DNA of 64,000 bases from an uncultured Pelagibacteraceae bacterium. GTDB lineage: Bacteria > Pseudomonadota > Alphaproteobacteria > Pelagibacterales > Pelagibacteraceae. The position numbers and the translations under genes were made by a program. The DNA is taken from positions 116,643 through 180,642 of the forward strand of contig CACOMI010000002.1 of assembly GCA_902628275.1 (NCBI GenBank). Reading direction: 5' to 3'. Below the pieces are notes generated by a model. The model searched no databases. It saw only the letters and a list, made by a program, of their open reading frames with translations, and was not told where the DNA came from. Of this stretch, positions 26,456-35,756 are shown piece after piece. The stretch's first letter is position 1, and each line of letters opens with the position of its first letter.

Positions 26456-26956
26456 TCATCTGTAAATAGAAGTAAGCTCGTTATTTCCTGCAGCAACACA
26501 AGGTGACTTAAAACAAGTACCAACAATCCATTCAGAACCTGGATCAGGCAAAAAGTTGGAAGACATAACAAAGATAACTCCCATTTCAACCGTTTGACCA
26601 GCCTTACCTTCAGCTTTTATTCTTGGATCAGGATCAGTTTTCACTTTTGAGTCATCAGAAAATGGATTTTCAATTTTTAAATTATCATTGATATAATTAA
26701 CAACCTTATCAGCTATCCATTCACCATTACATGGATCACCCCAAACAGTGAATTTGCCCTCATCGTTGTTTCCACATTTATTAATTTCTTCATTGATTAG
26801 ATCAACAACTTTATTATGATTTTCTTTTACCAAATTAGCTTTTGCTTCAACCGCTGGTCTTGTGCTTGCTGTCCAAATTAACATTCCAACTACAAAAATT
26901 ACAGAGGCAGATACCAAAAACTCTAAAAAACCAAAATTCTTTAAATTAATTTTCAT
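26456..26956 (-). CDS. Membrane-anchored hypothetical protein, pilin-like
   Basis: A 166-residue protein with a short basic start (MKINLKNFG), one hydrophobic helix (about residues 9-30) and a soluble remainder that is probably periplasmic. Four cysteines fall in two pairs, CGNNDEGKFTVWGDPC and CFKSPC, suggesting disulfides. The layout resembles a type IV pilin or pseudopilin, but the cleavage motif is degenerate (GFLEF, glutamate not at +5). I do not recognise the family. The ATG at 26956 is one base after the upstream dehydrogenase stop; a TTG at 26971 is a less likely start. Confidence 0.62.
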   Translation of the reverse strand: MKINLKNFGFLEFLVSASVIFVVGMLIWTASTRPAVEAKANLVKENHNKVVDLINEEINKCGNNDEGKFTVWGDPCNGEWIADKVVNYINDNLKIENPFSDDSKVKTDPDPRIKAEGKAGQTVEMGVIFVMSSNFLPDPGSEWIVGTCFKSPCVAAGNNELTSIYR

Positions 26957-26957
26957 A

Positions 26958-27923
26958 TTAAAGTTTAACAATTTTAGATTTTTCTAACTTTTCTTCAAAA
27001 AAATCAATAATATTTTGAATAGTCTCTTTACCCATTCTTGTCATACATTCCTCAGTAAAAGCTGCAGTATGTGGACTTAAGTAAACTTTTTCGTTTTTAA
27101 GAAGTGGATTATTTTTATCAGGCGGTTCTTTTTTAAAAACATCAATACCAGCTCCAAAAATCAAATTTTCATTTAGTGCTCTATCAAGATCTTCTTCATG
27201 AATAATGCCACCTCTTGCTGCATTAATAATAATACAAGTTTTTTTCATTGTTTTTAATAAATCATAATTAATTAAATTTTCGGTTTTATCAGTTAAAGGC
27301 ATATGGAGGGAAATAACATCCATAGTTTTTACTGTTTCAGCTAGATCTTCTACTTTTTTTCCACCTAATTCTTCAATTTTGCCTTTATCTACGAATGGAT
27401 CATAAACAAATACATTCATTTCAAAACCTAGACACCTTTTAATTAAAGCTTTTCCTATTCTTCCAAAACCCATGATTAAAAAATTTTTTTTCCAAACTTC
27501 TATTGTTTTTGGTAATTTATTTCTGTCCTTAAAATTTCCATCTCTTACAGTTTTATCAAATAAGCTTTTTCCTTTTGCAATATTTAATAAAACGAACATT
27601 ACATATTCTGCAACTGTAACAGCATTAGCGTTAGCTGTTATTGCAATTTTTATATCTTTTTCTTTAGCTTTTTTTAAATCAATGTTGTCATAACCAACAC
27701 CGTGTCTAGAAATAATTTTTAAATTTTTTGCCTCTTCAAACGTTTCACCAGGTAGATTTGCAATTCTTATTGATGCACCATCGCAATATTTTAATTTTGA
27801 TTTTAAATTTTCAACTGAAGTGTCTTCAGTTACCTCAACTTCAAAATTAGGATGATTATCAATTAATTCCATACCTTTTTCATGGACTTTTTGAATAATT
27901 AATATCTTTTTTTTATTACTCAT
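26958..27923 (-). CDS. D-isomer-specific 2-hydroxyacid dehydrogenase
   Basis: A 321-residue NAD-dependent dehydrogenase of the SerA/GhrB superfamily. The Rossmann motif is LIMGFGRIGKALIKRC, and the catalytic Arg, Glu and His lie in INAARGGIIHEEDL, FKKEPPDK and LSPHTAAFTEE. No C-terminal ACT domain is present, so it is not a full-length SerA. It is divergent from the TRAP transporter genes by 111 bp, suggesting its substrate is the imported hydroxy or oxo acid (inference). The exact substrate is unknown. Confidence 0.87.
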   Translation of the reverse strand: MSNKKKILIIQKVHEKGMELIDNHPNFEVEVTEDTSVENLKSKLKYCDGASIRIANLPGETFEEAKNLKIISRHGVGYDNIDLKKAKEKDIKIAITANANAVTVAEYVMFVLLNIAKGKSLFDKTVRDGNFKDRNKLPKTIEVWKKNFLIMGFGRIGKALIKRCLGFEMNVFVYDPFVDKGKIEELGGKKVEDLAETVKTMDVISLHMPLTDKTENLINYDLLKTMKKTCIIINAARGGIIHEEDLDRALNENLIFGAGIDVFKKEPPDKNNPLLKNEKVYLSPHTAAFTEECMTRMGKETIQNIIDFFEEKLEKSKIVKL

Positions 27924-28034
27924 AACTCTATATTAATTTTTTAAAGAGCAATTTTAATACGAAAATTATTCTATAAAGTAAATTAGTTTTTTGATTAAAG
28001 TTGTATTTATTAAATATTTAAAATAAATTTAGTT

Positions 28035-28631
28035 GTGAATTTGACAATTAATATTCTCCTATTTGCTTTTAATATCCTTGAGAAAATAAATACCTTTTTT
28101 TTAAGAATTGGCAGACAGTTTGCATGGATAGCAATACTTTTGATGGTGATTGTTATATTGATACAAGTATTTTTTAGGTATGTGTTAAACAATGCGCTGC
28201 CGTGGCCTGATGAGGTTGCTAGATTTTTAATGTTATGGATGACAGGATTGATTGCACCCTCTGCATATAGATGGGGTGGATTTGTATCTATTGATTTAAT
28301 AGAAAGATTTTTGCCAAAACTTATTTCAACATTATTAACTTTATTTTTGTTAATTGTATCTCTTTTTGTCCTAGTTATAGGTTTAGAATTAGGATTTAAA
28401 CATATTAGTGCTGGATGGATATTTAATTCATCCTCAATAAAGATTCCGTTTCATTTAATTGGTGGGAAAGCAGAACCAATAAAATTAGCTTGGATGTACA
28501 TGTCATTACCAATTGGAATTATTTTTTTAATATCTGTAAACATAGAATTAATTTTAAGAAATATCCTTAGTAATTTTACAAAATTGAAGTTACTGGAAGA
28601 TCCTGATAAACAAAAACTGGAGACTCCATAA
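28035..28631 (+). CDS. TRAP transporter small permease DctQ
   Basis: A 198-residue membrane protein with four hydrophobic segments, the DctQ layout. RYVLNNALPWPDEVARFLMLWMTG is the family signature in the second half of the first hairpin. The start is a GTG at 28035; an ATG further in at about residue 30 would cut the first region. It overlaps dctM by one base. With the next two genes it forms a complete TRAP importer driven by the sodium or proton gradient. Confidence 0.9.
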   Translation: MNLTINILLFAFNILEKINTFFLRIGRQFAWIAILLMVIVILIQVFFRYVLNNALPWPDEVARFLMLWMTGLIAPSAYRWGGFVSIDLIERFLPKLISTLLTLFLLIVSLFVLVIGLELGFKHISAGWIFNSSSIKIPFHLIGGKAEPIKLAWMYMSLPIGIIFLISVNIELILRNILSNFTKLKLLEDPDKQKLETP

Positions 28632-29920
28632 TGCTAGTTTGGTTTCTTCCTTTGTTTTTATTATTATTATTAATTGGCTTACCAGTATTTTTTGGTTTGT
28701 TAGCTGCACCAGGAATTTTACTTTGGTTAAATGATCAAGCTAGAGATGGTGCAATGTTGTACAGAAATATTTACAATGGAATAGATAGCTTTCCTTTGAT
28801 GGCAATACCATTTTTTATGTTGGCAGGGGAATTAATGAATAGGGGAGGAATAACCCATCGACTAGTTGAATTTAGTCAGGCGATGATGGGTCACTTAAAA
28901 GGTGGATTGGCTCATGTCAATGTATTGACTTCAATGTTATTTGCAGGTTTATCTGGTTCAGCGGTAGCTGATACATCAGCAATTGGATCAATGCTGATTC
29001 CTGCAATGGAAAAGCAAGGTTATACAAAAAAATTTGCAGCAGCTATTACTGCAGCGAGTTCTGTAATTGGACCTATAATTCCACCCTCAGGAATAATGAT
29101 TATTTATGCTTATGTGATGGGAGAGAGTGTTGCTGCATTATTTTTAGCAGGGATTGTACCTGGTATTTTAGTAGGAGTTAGTTTGATGGTTACAATAAAA
29201 TTTATGGCCAAGAGATATAATTTTCCTGCAGTAACTGAAAAAACAACTTGGAGCCAAAGAGGCAAGGCATCTCTTAAAGCTTTTTTTCCTTTAATGACAC
29301 CTGTAATAATTTTAGGAGGTATTCTTGGCGGGATTTTTACCCCAACAGAAGCATCAGCTGTTGCAGCTGCTTATGCAATGTTTATAGGTCTTTTTGTTTT
29401 AAAATCACTTAAATGGAAAGATGTACCTAAAGTTATGACTAAGGCAGCAATGGTATCTTCAGTAGTTCTACTTTTAGTTGGTGCTGCGATGGCTTTCAAA
29501 ACTGTAGTGAGCCTATCACATGCTCCAGAGCATCTTGCTGCATTTGTTTTAGGTCTTACTGATAATCCTTATGTTTTATTATTTCTTATAAATATTTTAT
29601 TATTTGTTGTTGGAATGTTTTTAGATGCAGGTCCAGCGATAATTATTTTAGGACCAATTCTTGGTCCAGTTTTTGTTGAACTGGGAGTTCATCCTGTGCA
29701 TTTTGCAATCATTATGTCAGTTAATTTGACAGTTGGATTAGCAACCCCACCTATGGGTCTTGTATTATTTGTTGCATCCTCTGTATCTGGGGAAAGAGTT
29801 GAAACAATTGCAAAAGCTATATTGCCATTCTTAGCAGTAGAAGCTATAGTTATATTTTTGATAACATATTTTCCATCAATCTCGATGACGATACCTTTGC
29901 TTACTGGATTCGCAAAATAA
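28631..29920 (+). CDS. TRAP transporter large permease DctM
   Basis: A 429-residue membrane protein with about twelve hydrophobic segments. DctM blocks include IDSFPLMAIPFFMLAGELMN, GLSGSAVADTSAIGSMLIP, IGPIIPPSGIMIIYAY, and GGIFTPTEASAVAAAYA. It forms the translocation channel with DctQ. Full length and intact. It overlaps dctQ by one base, and the binding-protein gene follows after 88 bp. Confidence 0.94.
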   Translation: MLVWFLPLFLLLLLIGLPVFFGLLAAPGILLWLNDQARDGAMLYRNIYNGIDSFPLMAIPFFMLAGELMNRGGITHRLVEFSQAMMGHLKGGLAHVNVLTSMLFAGLSGSAVADTSAIGSMLIPAMEKQGYTKKFAAAITAASSVIGPIIPPSGIMIIYAYVMGESVAALFLAGIVPGILVGVSLMVTIKFMAKRYNFPAVTEKTTWSQRGKASLKAFFPLMTPVIILGGILGGIFTPTEASAVAAAYAMFIGLFVLKSLKWKDVPKVMTKAAMVSSVVLLLVGAAMAFKTVVSLSHAPEHLAAFVLGLTDNPYVLLFLINILLFVVGMFLDAGPAIIILGPILGPVFVELGVHPVHFAIIMSVNLTVGLATPPMGLVLFVASSVSGERVETIAKAILPFLAVEAIVIFLITYFPSISMTIPLLTGFAK

Positions 29921-30008
29921 ATTTAAATATTTTTTTTACTATTCATAGACTCGTGAATTCAATTTAAGTATAGTTTTATTAATAAATATTAATCAGGGGG
30001 AAATAATT

Positions 30009-31061
30009 ATGAATAAAATAATTAAGTCATTTTTTTCATTTTTATTCTTAATCAGTTTTACTGCATCTGTATCAGCTGCAGACTATAACTTGAGAATGAC
30101 AATGAACTCAAATGATCAAGATGAAGATTATGATGGTGCAGTAGTTTTTAAAAACTATGTTGAGGCAGCATCAAATGGAAAAATAGCTGTAGAGTTATTT
30201 GTAGGGACTCAGCTTTGTTCCAAAGGTGCAGAATGTTTACAAGGTGTATCTGATGGAAGTATTGATATTTATATATCAACTTCTGGAGGAGCAGCAGGTG
30301 TATTTCCATATGTTCAAGTTTTAGATTTACCATACCTAATGGCTGATGACAGAATTGCCGAAGATGTTATGCAAGGTGATTTTGTAAGAACTATGAGAAA
30401 AATGGCTCTAAAAGATTCTAATGATTCAATTAGATTGATGACAATTGGAAACACTGGAGGATGGAGAAATTTTGCAAATACAAAAAGAAGAATTGCAAAT
30501 CCATCTGATATGAAAGGTTTAAAAATCAGAACGGTTGTAGCTGATTTACCACAAGAGCTTGTAAGAGCATTAGGCGCATCTCCAACTCCTATTCCATGGC
30601 CTGAATTATTTACATCATTTCAAACTGGTGTTGTAGAAGGTTCTAAAAATGGAATAACAGACATTATGAACATGAAGTTTCCTGATGCAGGTCTAAAATA
30701 TGTTACTTTAGATGGTCACGCATATATGGGAGCATTATGGTGGATGAATAATGCAAAGTATGAGTCAATGTCGTCAGACCTTAAAAAAGTTGTGACTGAT
30801 GGTTTCTATGCTTTACAACAAGCAACTTTTGCTTCGCCAAAGAGAAAATCAATCAAAGCTTATGAGGACTTTGTGGCCGGTGGTGGAGATTTATATGTTC
30901 CTACACCAGATCAAAAAGCTAGTTTTAAAAAAGAAGCTAGTCCTGTGTATGATTGGTTTAAGGCTAATGTTAAAGGTGGAAAAGAAATTTTTAACGCTTT
31001 AACAAAAGCAGTAGCAAGTGCAGAAAAAAGAGCATCGAGCGCATACAAAAAAGATTTATAA
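30009..31061 (+). CDS. TRAP transporter substrate-binding protein DctP
   Basis: A 350-residue periplasmic binding protein of the DctP family. The signal peptide ends SVSA-ADYNLRMTM. The ligand-binding arginine is probably in DMKGLKIRTVVADLPQELV, followed by GASPTPIPWPELFTSFQTGVV, both strongly DctP-like. A CAGGGGGGAAA ribosome site precedes the ATG, indicating strong translation. The substrate is unknown; an organic or sugar acid is usual. It is the last gene of the operon, followed by a hairpin terminator. Confidence 0.93.
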   Translation: MNKIIKSFFSFLFLISFTASVSAADYNLRMTMNSNDQDEDYDGAVVFKNYVEAASNGKIAVELFVGTQLCSKGAECLQGVSDGSIDIYISTSGGAAGVFPYVQVLDLPYLMADDRIAEDVMQGDFVRTMRKMALKDSNDSIRLMTIGNTGGWRNFANTKRRIANPSDMKGLKIRTVVADLPQELVRALGASPTPIPWPELFTSFQTGVVEGSKNGITDIMNMKFPDAGLKYVTLDGHAYMGALWWMNNAKYESMSSDLKKVVTDGFYALQQATFASPKRKSIKAYEDFVAGGGDLYVPTPDQKASFKKEASPVYDWFKANVKGGKEIFNALTKAVASAEKRASSAYKKDL

Positions 31062-31075
31062 TTTTTAGATTATTT

Positions 31076-31102
31076 AATGAGGCGGATTTAATTCGCCTCA
31101 TT
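31076..31102 (+). terminator. Terminator hairpin after dctP, possibly bidirectional
   Basis: AATGAGGCG (31076-31084) pairs with CGCCTCATT (31094-31102) across a nine-base loop. It lies between two convergent genes, and its right arm touches the stop of the Sel1 gene. The T-tract on the plus strand is weak (ATTATCT). It is the only convergent junction in the window with a clear hairpin. Confidence 0.7.
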
Positions 31103-31571
31103 ATCTAAAAGGATAAATCCATGATTTGTAATCTTTTATGAGAATATGAGCTTTTTCAATTTGTTCAGGAGTCATTTTTTTAATAACCTCTTCCTGAGAA
31201 ATTGCTGCATCGGGGTCTCCGCCAATAGCAGACAAACCATACCACATATAAGCTCGAACAAGATCAGGAGCAGGAAGCCCTCTGCCAATTTCGTAATACC
31301 ACCCAACTCCAGACTGAGCACCAGGATGACCTTTCATAGAGGATCTGAGATACCACTCAAAAGCTCTAATGTCATCTCTTTCAACACCAAGACCCATTGC
31401 ATACATAATACCAATAAGCTCTTCAGCATCAGCATTACCAGATCTAGCAGCTGGCATAAGCTCTTCCATAGCTTCTTTAAATTTACCTTCCTCCATCAAA
31501 TCTCTAGCATTTTCAATTTCTGCAAAAACTATAGATGGAAGGAGCAAAAGTATAAAAAAATATTTAACCAT
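31101..31571 (-). CDS. Secreted Sel1-like repeat protein
   Basis: A 156-residue protein with a signal peptide (MVKYFFILLLLPSIVFA) and Sel1-type helical repeats: GNADAEELIGIMYAMGLGV and GHPGAQSGVGWYYEIGRGL are consecutive units, each with the usual Ala/Gly spacing. Such proteins act as periplasmic scaffolds; no enzymatic residues are seen. Its start codon touches the frame of the divergent di-haem peroxidase, so the two genes share no intergenic space. Confidence 0.8.
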   Translation of the reverse strand: MVKYFFILLLLPSIVFAEIENARDLMEEGKFKEAMEELMPAARSGNADAEELIGIMYAMGLGVERDDIRAFEWYLRSSMKGHPGAQSGVGWYYEIGRGLPAPDLVRAYMWYGLSAIGGDPDAAISQEEVIKKMTPEQIEKAHILIKDYKSWIYPFR

Positions 31572-32909
31572 ATAAAAATAATATTATTTATAATTCCATT
31601 TTCTATTTCAGTAAATAAAACATACGCAGTTGAATTACCAAAACCATTAACTATCGATGATTTTCATGAAGTTGACATGAAACAAGTAAAAATAGGTAGA
31701 CTTTTATTTCATGATAAAATTTTATCTGCAAATCGAAATATAGCCTGTGCAACATGTCATAGTCATGATTTGGGTGGTTCGGATGGACTTTCTCTAGGAA
31801 TTGGAGAAGGTGGATCTGGAATAGGGTTAAAAAGAACAGCTGGTATTGGTGATGATAAAATTAAAAAACGTGTTCCAAGAAATGCCCTAGCTTTGTGGAA
31901 TTTAGGATTTAAAGATATCACCACTTTACTACATGATGGAAGAGTAACTAAATCAAATATATTTGGTAATGGTTTTAATACACCTGCTCAAGAAGCGCTT
32001 CCTAAGGGGCTTAATAATATAGTTGCTGTTCAAGCCTTATTTCCGATGACTAGACAGTTTGAGATGGCAGGAAATCCAGGAGAAAATGAAATTATAGGTT
32101 TAGTCTCAAAAGTTGGAAAAGATAGCATGAGAATTGACAGGGTTTGGCCTGTAATTACCCATCGAATTAGAGGGATTCCAGAATATGTTGAGTTATTTAA
32201 AAATGGTTTTGATGATGTTGATAGCGCTTTAGATATTAACATTACACATATAGTCAATTCAATTGCTGCATTTGAAATTCATGAATGGACTTCATTTGAC
32301 TCACCGTTTGATGAATACTTAAATGGTAACAAACAAGCTTTAAATTTAGAACAAATCAAAGGGATGAATTTATTTTATGGAAAAGCAAATTGCAGTTCAT
32401 GTCATTCTGGTTCTTTGTTATCAGATCAAAAATTTCACTCAATAGGTATTCCACAGTTTGGACCAGGAAGAACAAGACCTTTTGATCCATATGCACGAGA
32501 TGTAGGACGCATGGTTGAAACAGACAATATAAACGACATGTATAAATTTAAAACGCCAGCATTAAGAAATGTTTCTTTAACAGCTCCATACGGTCACAAT
32601 GGTGCTTACCCAACTCTAAAATCAATAATAAAACATCATTTAAATCCAATAAAAATGAATAAGAGTTGGAAACCTGAATTCGCAAATTTACCAAAGGCAC
32701 CTTGGTTAAAGGAAATTGATTTTGTGACTTTTTCCGACAAAAGAGAACAAGACAGAATACTATCAAGTATTGATATTCTGCCAGTAGAATTGAATGATAA
32801 AGAAATTGATCAACTTGTTTCTTTTCTCGTATCTTTAACTGGCAGAAGTGGAAATCAAAGACCTCTTGGCAAACCTGATAAAGTGCCAAGTGGTTTAAGT
32901 ATTGATTAA
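31572..32909 (+). CDS. Di-haem cytochrome c peroxidase / MauG-family protein
   Basis: A periplasmic protein with two haem c sites, CATCHSHDLGG near the N-terminus and CSSCHSG in the second half, and the conserved AYGHNGAYPTLKSII region, as in bacterial cytochrome c peroxidases and MauG. A signal peptide is evident (KIILFIIPFSISVNKTYA then VELPK). No ATG, GTG or TTG lies in frame between the antisense Sel1 gene and this signal peptide. The best position is an ATA at 31572, giving about 445 residues. The open frame reaches 31146, but that part is antisense to the Sel1 gene and is unlikely to be translated. The start is uncertain; the product is not. Confidence 0.82.
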   Translation: MKIILFIIPFSISVNKTYAVELPKPLTIDDFHEVDMKQVKIGRLLFHDKILSANRNIACATCHSHDLGGSDGLSLGIGEGGSGIGLKRTAGIGDDKIKKRVPRNALALWNLGFKDITTLLHDGRVTKSNIFGNGFNTPAQEALPKGLNNIVAVQALFPMTRQFEMAGNPGENEIIGLVSKVGKDSMRIDRVWPVITHRIRGIPEYVELFKNGFDDVDSALDINITHIVNSIAAFEIHEWTSFDSPFDEYLNGNKQALNLEQIKGMNLFYGKANCSSCHSGSLLSDQKFHSIGIPQFGPGRTRPFDPYARDVGRMVETDNINDMYKFKTPALRNVSLTAPYGHNGAYPTLKSIIKHHLNPIKMNKSWKPEFANLPKAPWLKEIDFVTFSDKREQDRILSSIDILPVELNDKEIDQLVSFLVSLTGRSGNQRPLGKPDKVPSGLSID

Positions 32910-32940
32910 ATTTTTCAAATTAAACTGATACAAGCAGAAT

Positions 32941-34023
32941 ATGAAAAAAATAAAATATGGAATTATTGGAGCAGGCACTATGGCCAGAGAACATATTTTA
33001 AATATATCTTTAATTGATAATGCAGAAGTAGTTGCACTTGCTGATCCTCATAAAGATTCATTAAATCAATGTAAAGAAATTCTAAAAACTGAAGTTTCTT
33101 ACTTCACAAATCATTTAGAAATGATTAAAGAAAATAATGTGGATGTTTACTTGATTTCAACTCCGAACTTTACACATATACAAATCTTGAAAGATGTAAT
33201 TAAAACTAAAAAACATATATTAGTAGAAAAACCATTATGCACTAATACAAAAGATTGCTTGGAAATAAAAAATCTTACAATAGGTTATCCTTCAGTATTT
33301 TGGATCGGAATGGAGTATAGATATATGCCGCCAGTCTCAAAGTTTATTCATGAAATTCATAATAACAAAATTGGTGATTTAAAAACTTTGACTATAAGAG
33401 AACACAGATTTCCTTTTTTGAAAAAAGTAGAAAATTGGAATCGTTTTGAGGAAAATACTGGTGGTACACTCATTGAAAAGTGCTGCCACTTTTTTGATTT
33501 GATGCGATTAATTATTCGTAGTGACCCACTTAGTGTTTATGCAAGTGGCGGTCAAGATGTGAACCATTTAGATGAAGTCTACAACGGAAAAAAACCTGAC
33601 ATAATTGATAACGCATATGTTATTGTAAATTTTGAAAATGGAGCAAGAAGTTTGCTCGAGCTTTGTATGTTTGCAGAAAATTCTGATATGCAAGAGGAGC
33701 TTGTAGCAACTGGAAATAAAGGAAAAATTGAAACTTCAGTCCCCTCTAATGAGTCAGGTAAAACTTCATCGAATTTAAGAATTGGAATGAGAGAAGGAAA
33801 AACACACATTGAGAATATAGAAGTAGATAAAAAAATTATAGAGGCTGGTCATCATCATGGATCCACATACTATGAACATTTAGCTTTTTTGAAAACTATT
33901 GAAAATAGTTCAAATCCAGAAGTTTCAATAGATGATGGTTTAATTGCAGTTGCTGTAGGAGAGGCTGCTGAACAATCAATAAAACAAGGACGATTAATAA
34001 ATTTAAAAGAAATAATTAATTAA
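32941..34023 (+). CDS. Gfo/Idh/MocA-family oxidoreductase
   Basis: A 360-residue NAD(P)-dependent sugar oxidoreductase. The Rossmann motif is YGIIGAGTMAREH, the cofactor motif LVEKPLCTN, and the catalytic region GGTLIEKCCHFFDLMRLI keeps the His and Asp. This wording recalls inositol/scyllo-inositol dehydrogenase relatives, but a specific substrate cannot be named. It stands alone on the plus strand, 31 bp after the peroxidase gene. Its end overlaps the convergent dehydrogenase by 8 bp. Confidence 0.83.
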   Translation: MKKIKYGIIGAGTMAREHILNISLIDNAEVVALADPHKDSLNQCKEILKTEVSYFTNHLEMIKENNVDVYLISTPNFTHIQILKDVIKTKKHILVEKPLCTNTKDCLEIKNLTIGYPSVFWIGMEYRYMPPVSKFIHEIHNNKIGDLKTLTIREHRFPFLKKVENWNRFEENTGGTLIEKCCHFFDLMRLIIRSDPLSVYASGGQDVNHLDEVYNGKKPDIIDNAYVIVNFENGARSLLELCMFAENSDMQEELVATGNKGKIETSVPSNESGKTSSNLRIGMREGKTHIENIEVDKKIIEAGHHHGSTYYEHLAFLKTIENSSNPEVSIDDGLIAVAVGEAAEQSIKQGRLINLKEIIN

Positions 34024-34939
34024 AAAAATTTGTGATTTTTTTAACAATAAAATCACTTACTCTAATATTTGACTCTGTAGTAACTCCAGAAATATGCGGT
34101 GTTAAGATACAATTCATACCTGGTTTAATTTTACTATAAAATTCACTTTCTATTGGTTCGTTTTCAAAAACGTCTAGAGCAAAGCCAGAAATAATATTTT
34201 CATAGTAAGCATCAATTAGATCACTCTCATTAATGATACCTCCTCTAGAGGTGTTTATTATAATTGGTTTATTTTTCATTTGTAAAAATGAAGATTTATT
34301 TATGATATTTTTTGTTTCATTAGTTAAAGGCAAGTGTATAGAAATAATATCTGATTTTTCGTATATCTCATTTAAACTTGATAATTTGGCATAAATTTTT
34401 TCATTAATTATTTCCTTAATATAAGGATCGTAAGCTAAAATCTTTAAGCCATTTTTTGAACAATATTCAGCAACTTTTTTTCCAATTGTACCAAATCCAA
34501 TCAGTCCTAAAAACTTTTGGTTTATTTCTTTAGACTTAATAGATGTTCTTGGCCATTCACCTTTAATAGTTCCATTATGAAATATTGGAATTTTTTTTAT
34601 TAGGGACATAGATGAAGAAACAACATATTCAGCTACAGATTCCGCATTCATACCTGTTGCTGGTTGAACATGAATATTTTTATTTTTACAATATTCTGTA
34701 TCAATATTATCTAAACCAACACCCAATCTTCCAATAAATTTTAGTTCTTTTGCTTTTTTTAAAACGTCACTGTTCACTTGTGTTTTATTTCTAACAATTA
34801 AACCTTCATAATCATGGATAATATTTTCTAGTTCTAATTTGTTTTTATATAGCTCTTCATCATATTTTAGATCGAATTTTTTTTTTAAATTATCCAGACT
34901 ATTTTGATTAATGAATTCAGTTATTAAAATTTTAGTCAT
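34016..34939 (-). CDS. D-isomer-specific 2-hydroxyacid dehydrogenase
   Basis: A 307-residue NAD-dependent dehydrogenase, the second of this superfamily in the window. The Rossmann region is LIGFGTIGKKVAEYC, and the catalytic Arg, Glu and His lie in INTSRGGIINESDL, FENEPIESE and LTPHISGVT. It is the last gene of an operon with an aldehyde dehydrogenase and an HpcH/HpaI aldolase, so its substrate may be a product of that aldolase, such as a hydroxy-oxo acid (inference). Confidence 0.86.
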   Translation of the reverse strand: MTKILITEFINQNSLDNLKKKFDLKYDEELYKNKLELENIIHDYEGLIVRNKTQVNSDVLKKAKELKFIGRLGVGLDNIDTEYCKNKNIHVQPATGMNAESVAEYVVSSSMSLIKKIPIFHNGTIKGEWPRTSIKSKEINQKFLGLIGFGTIGKKVAEYCSKNGLKILAYDPYIKEIINEKIYAKLSSLNEIYEKSDIISIHLPLTNETKNIINKSSFLQMKNKPIIINTSRGGIINESDLIDAYYENIISGFALDVFENEPIESEFYSKIKPGMNCILTPHISGVTTESNIRVSDFIVKKITNFFN

Positions 34940-34962
34940 TATAAGAGTATTAAAAAAATAAA

Positions 34963-35754
34963 TTAATAAGCTTTAGACTCTTCTTTTTTCAATGAACCTT
35001 TCATTCTTTCAACTTCCATCCTCGAGCCTGTTCCTAATGCTCTTTGATCAGATCCAATTGTTACAAAATTAAAACCTTTATCAATCATCTTTTGAGCATA
35101 TTCAGGTGTTCCATTATGTATCCCTGCAAAAATATTATTTTTTTTTGCATGTTCTAAAATTCGTAAAATTTCGGAATAAGCTTTTGTATTCTCTGGTTTA
35201 TCAAATCCTGGTTCTTCACCAAGAGCTAGACTTAAATCTGCTGGTCCAATATAAATACCATCAAGACCAGGAGTTGACATAATATCATCCAATTTCTCAA
35301 GGGATTCTTTTGTTTCTATCATAGCTAATTTAAGCATTTCATCATTTGCATGTTTTGCATAATCCGAGCCACCATAAATTAAACCTCTAACTGGACCAAA
35401 ACTTCTGTAACCACGAGGCGGATACATGCAAGCTTGAACAAATTTTTCTGCTTCTTCTTTATTACTCACCATTGGACAAATGATACCATAGCATCCCGCG
35501 TCTAGAATTTTCATTATTTGTCCTGGTTCATTCCAGTTTACTCGAGCCAAAGGAGTAACATTGGTTGTAGATATAGTTTGAAGCATTGGAAGGGCATTGG
35601 TGTAATCTACTAATCCATGTTGCATATCAATCGTTAGAGAATCCCAGCCTTGATGAGCCATTACTTCAGCTGAAACCGTACTTGGTATTTGTAGCCAACC
35701 ATTAATAACAGGTTTCCCTGCTTTCATCATTTCTTTTACTTTATTTTTTCTCAC
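34963..35754 (-). CDS. HpcH/HpaI-family aldolase
   Basis: A 263-residue class II pyruvate aldolase of the 2-keto-3-deoxy sugar-acid type. Metal- and pyruvate-site blocks: SLTIDMQHGLVDYTNAL, the Glu in LAMIETKESLEKL, and GLDGIYIGPADLSLALG. Relatives (GarL, RhmA, HpaI) split 2-keto-3-deoxy acids to pyruvate and an aldehyde. The gene starts 2 bp after the aldehyde dehydrogenase stop, a natural pair. A RhmD-like dehydratase 5 kb away could supply the substrate. Confidence 0.88.
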   Translation of the reverse strand: MRKNKVKEMMKAGKPVINGWLQIPSTVSAEVMAHQGWDSLTIDMQHGLVDYTNALPMLQTISTTNVTPLARVNWNEPGQIMKILDAGCYGIICPMVSNKEEAEKFVQACMYPPRGYRSFGPVRGLIYGGSDYAKHANDEMLKLAMIETKESLEKLDDIMSTPGLDGIYIGPADLSLALGEEPGFDKPENTKAYSEILRILEHAKKNNIFAGIHNGTPEYAQKMIDKGFNFVTIGSDQRALGTGSRMEVERMKGSLKKEESKAY

Positions 35755-35756
35755 AA

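Noticed and set aside
31146-31559. Open reading frame that would extend the di-haem peroxidase by about 140 residues
   Set aside because: It is exactly antisense to the Sel1 gene, its sequence is low-complexity, and the signal peptide only begins after it.
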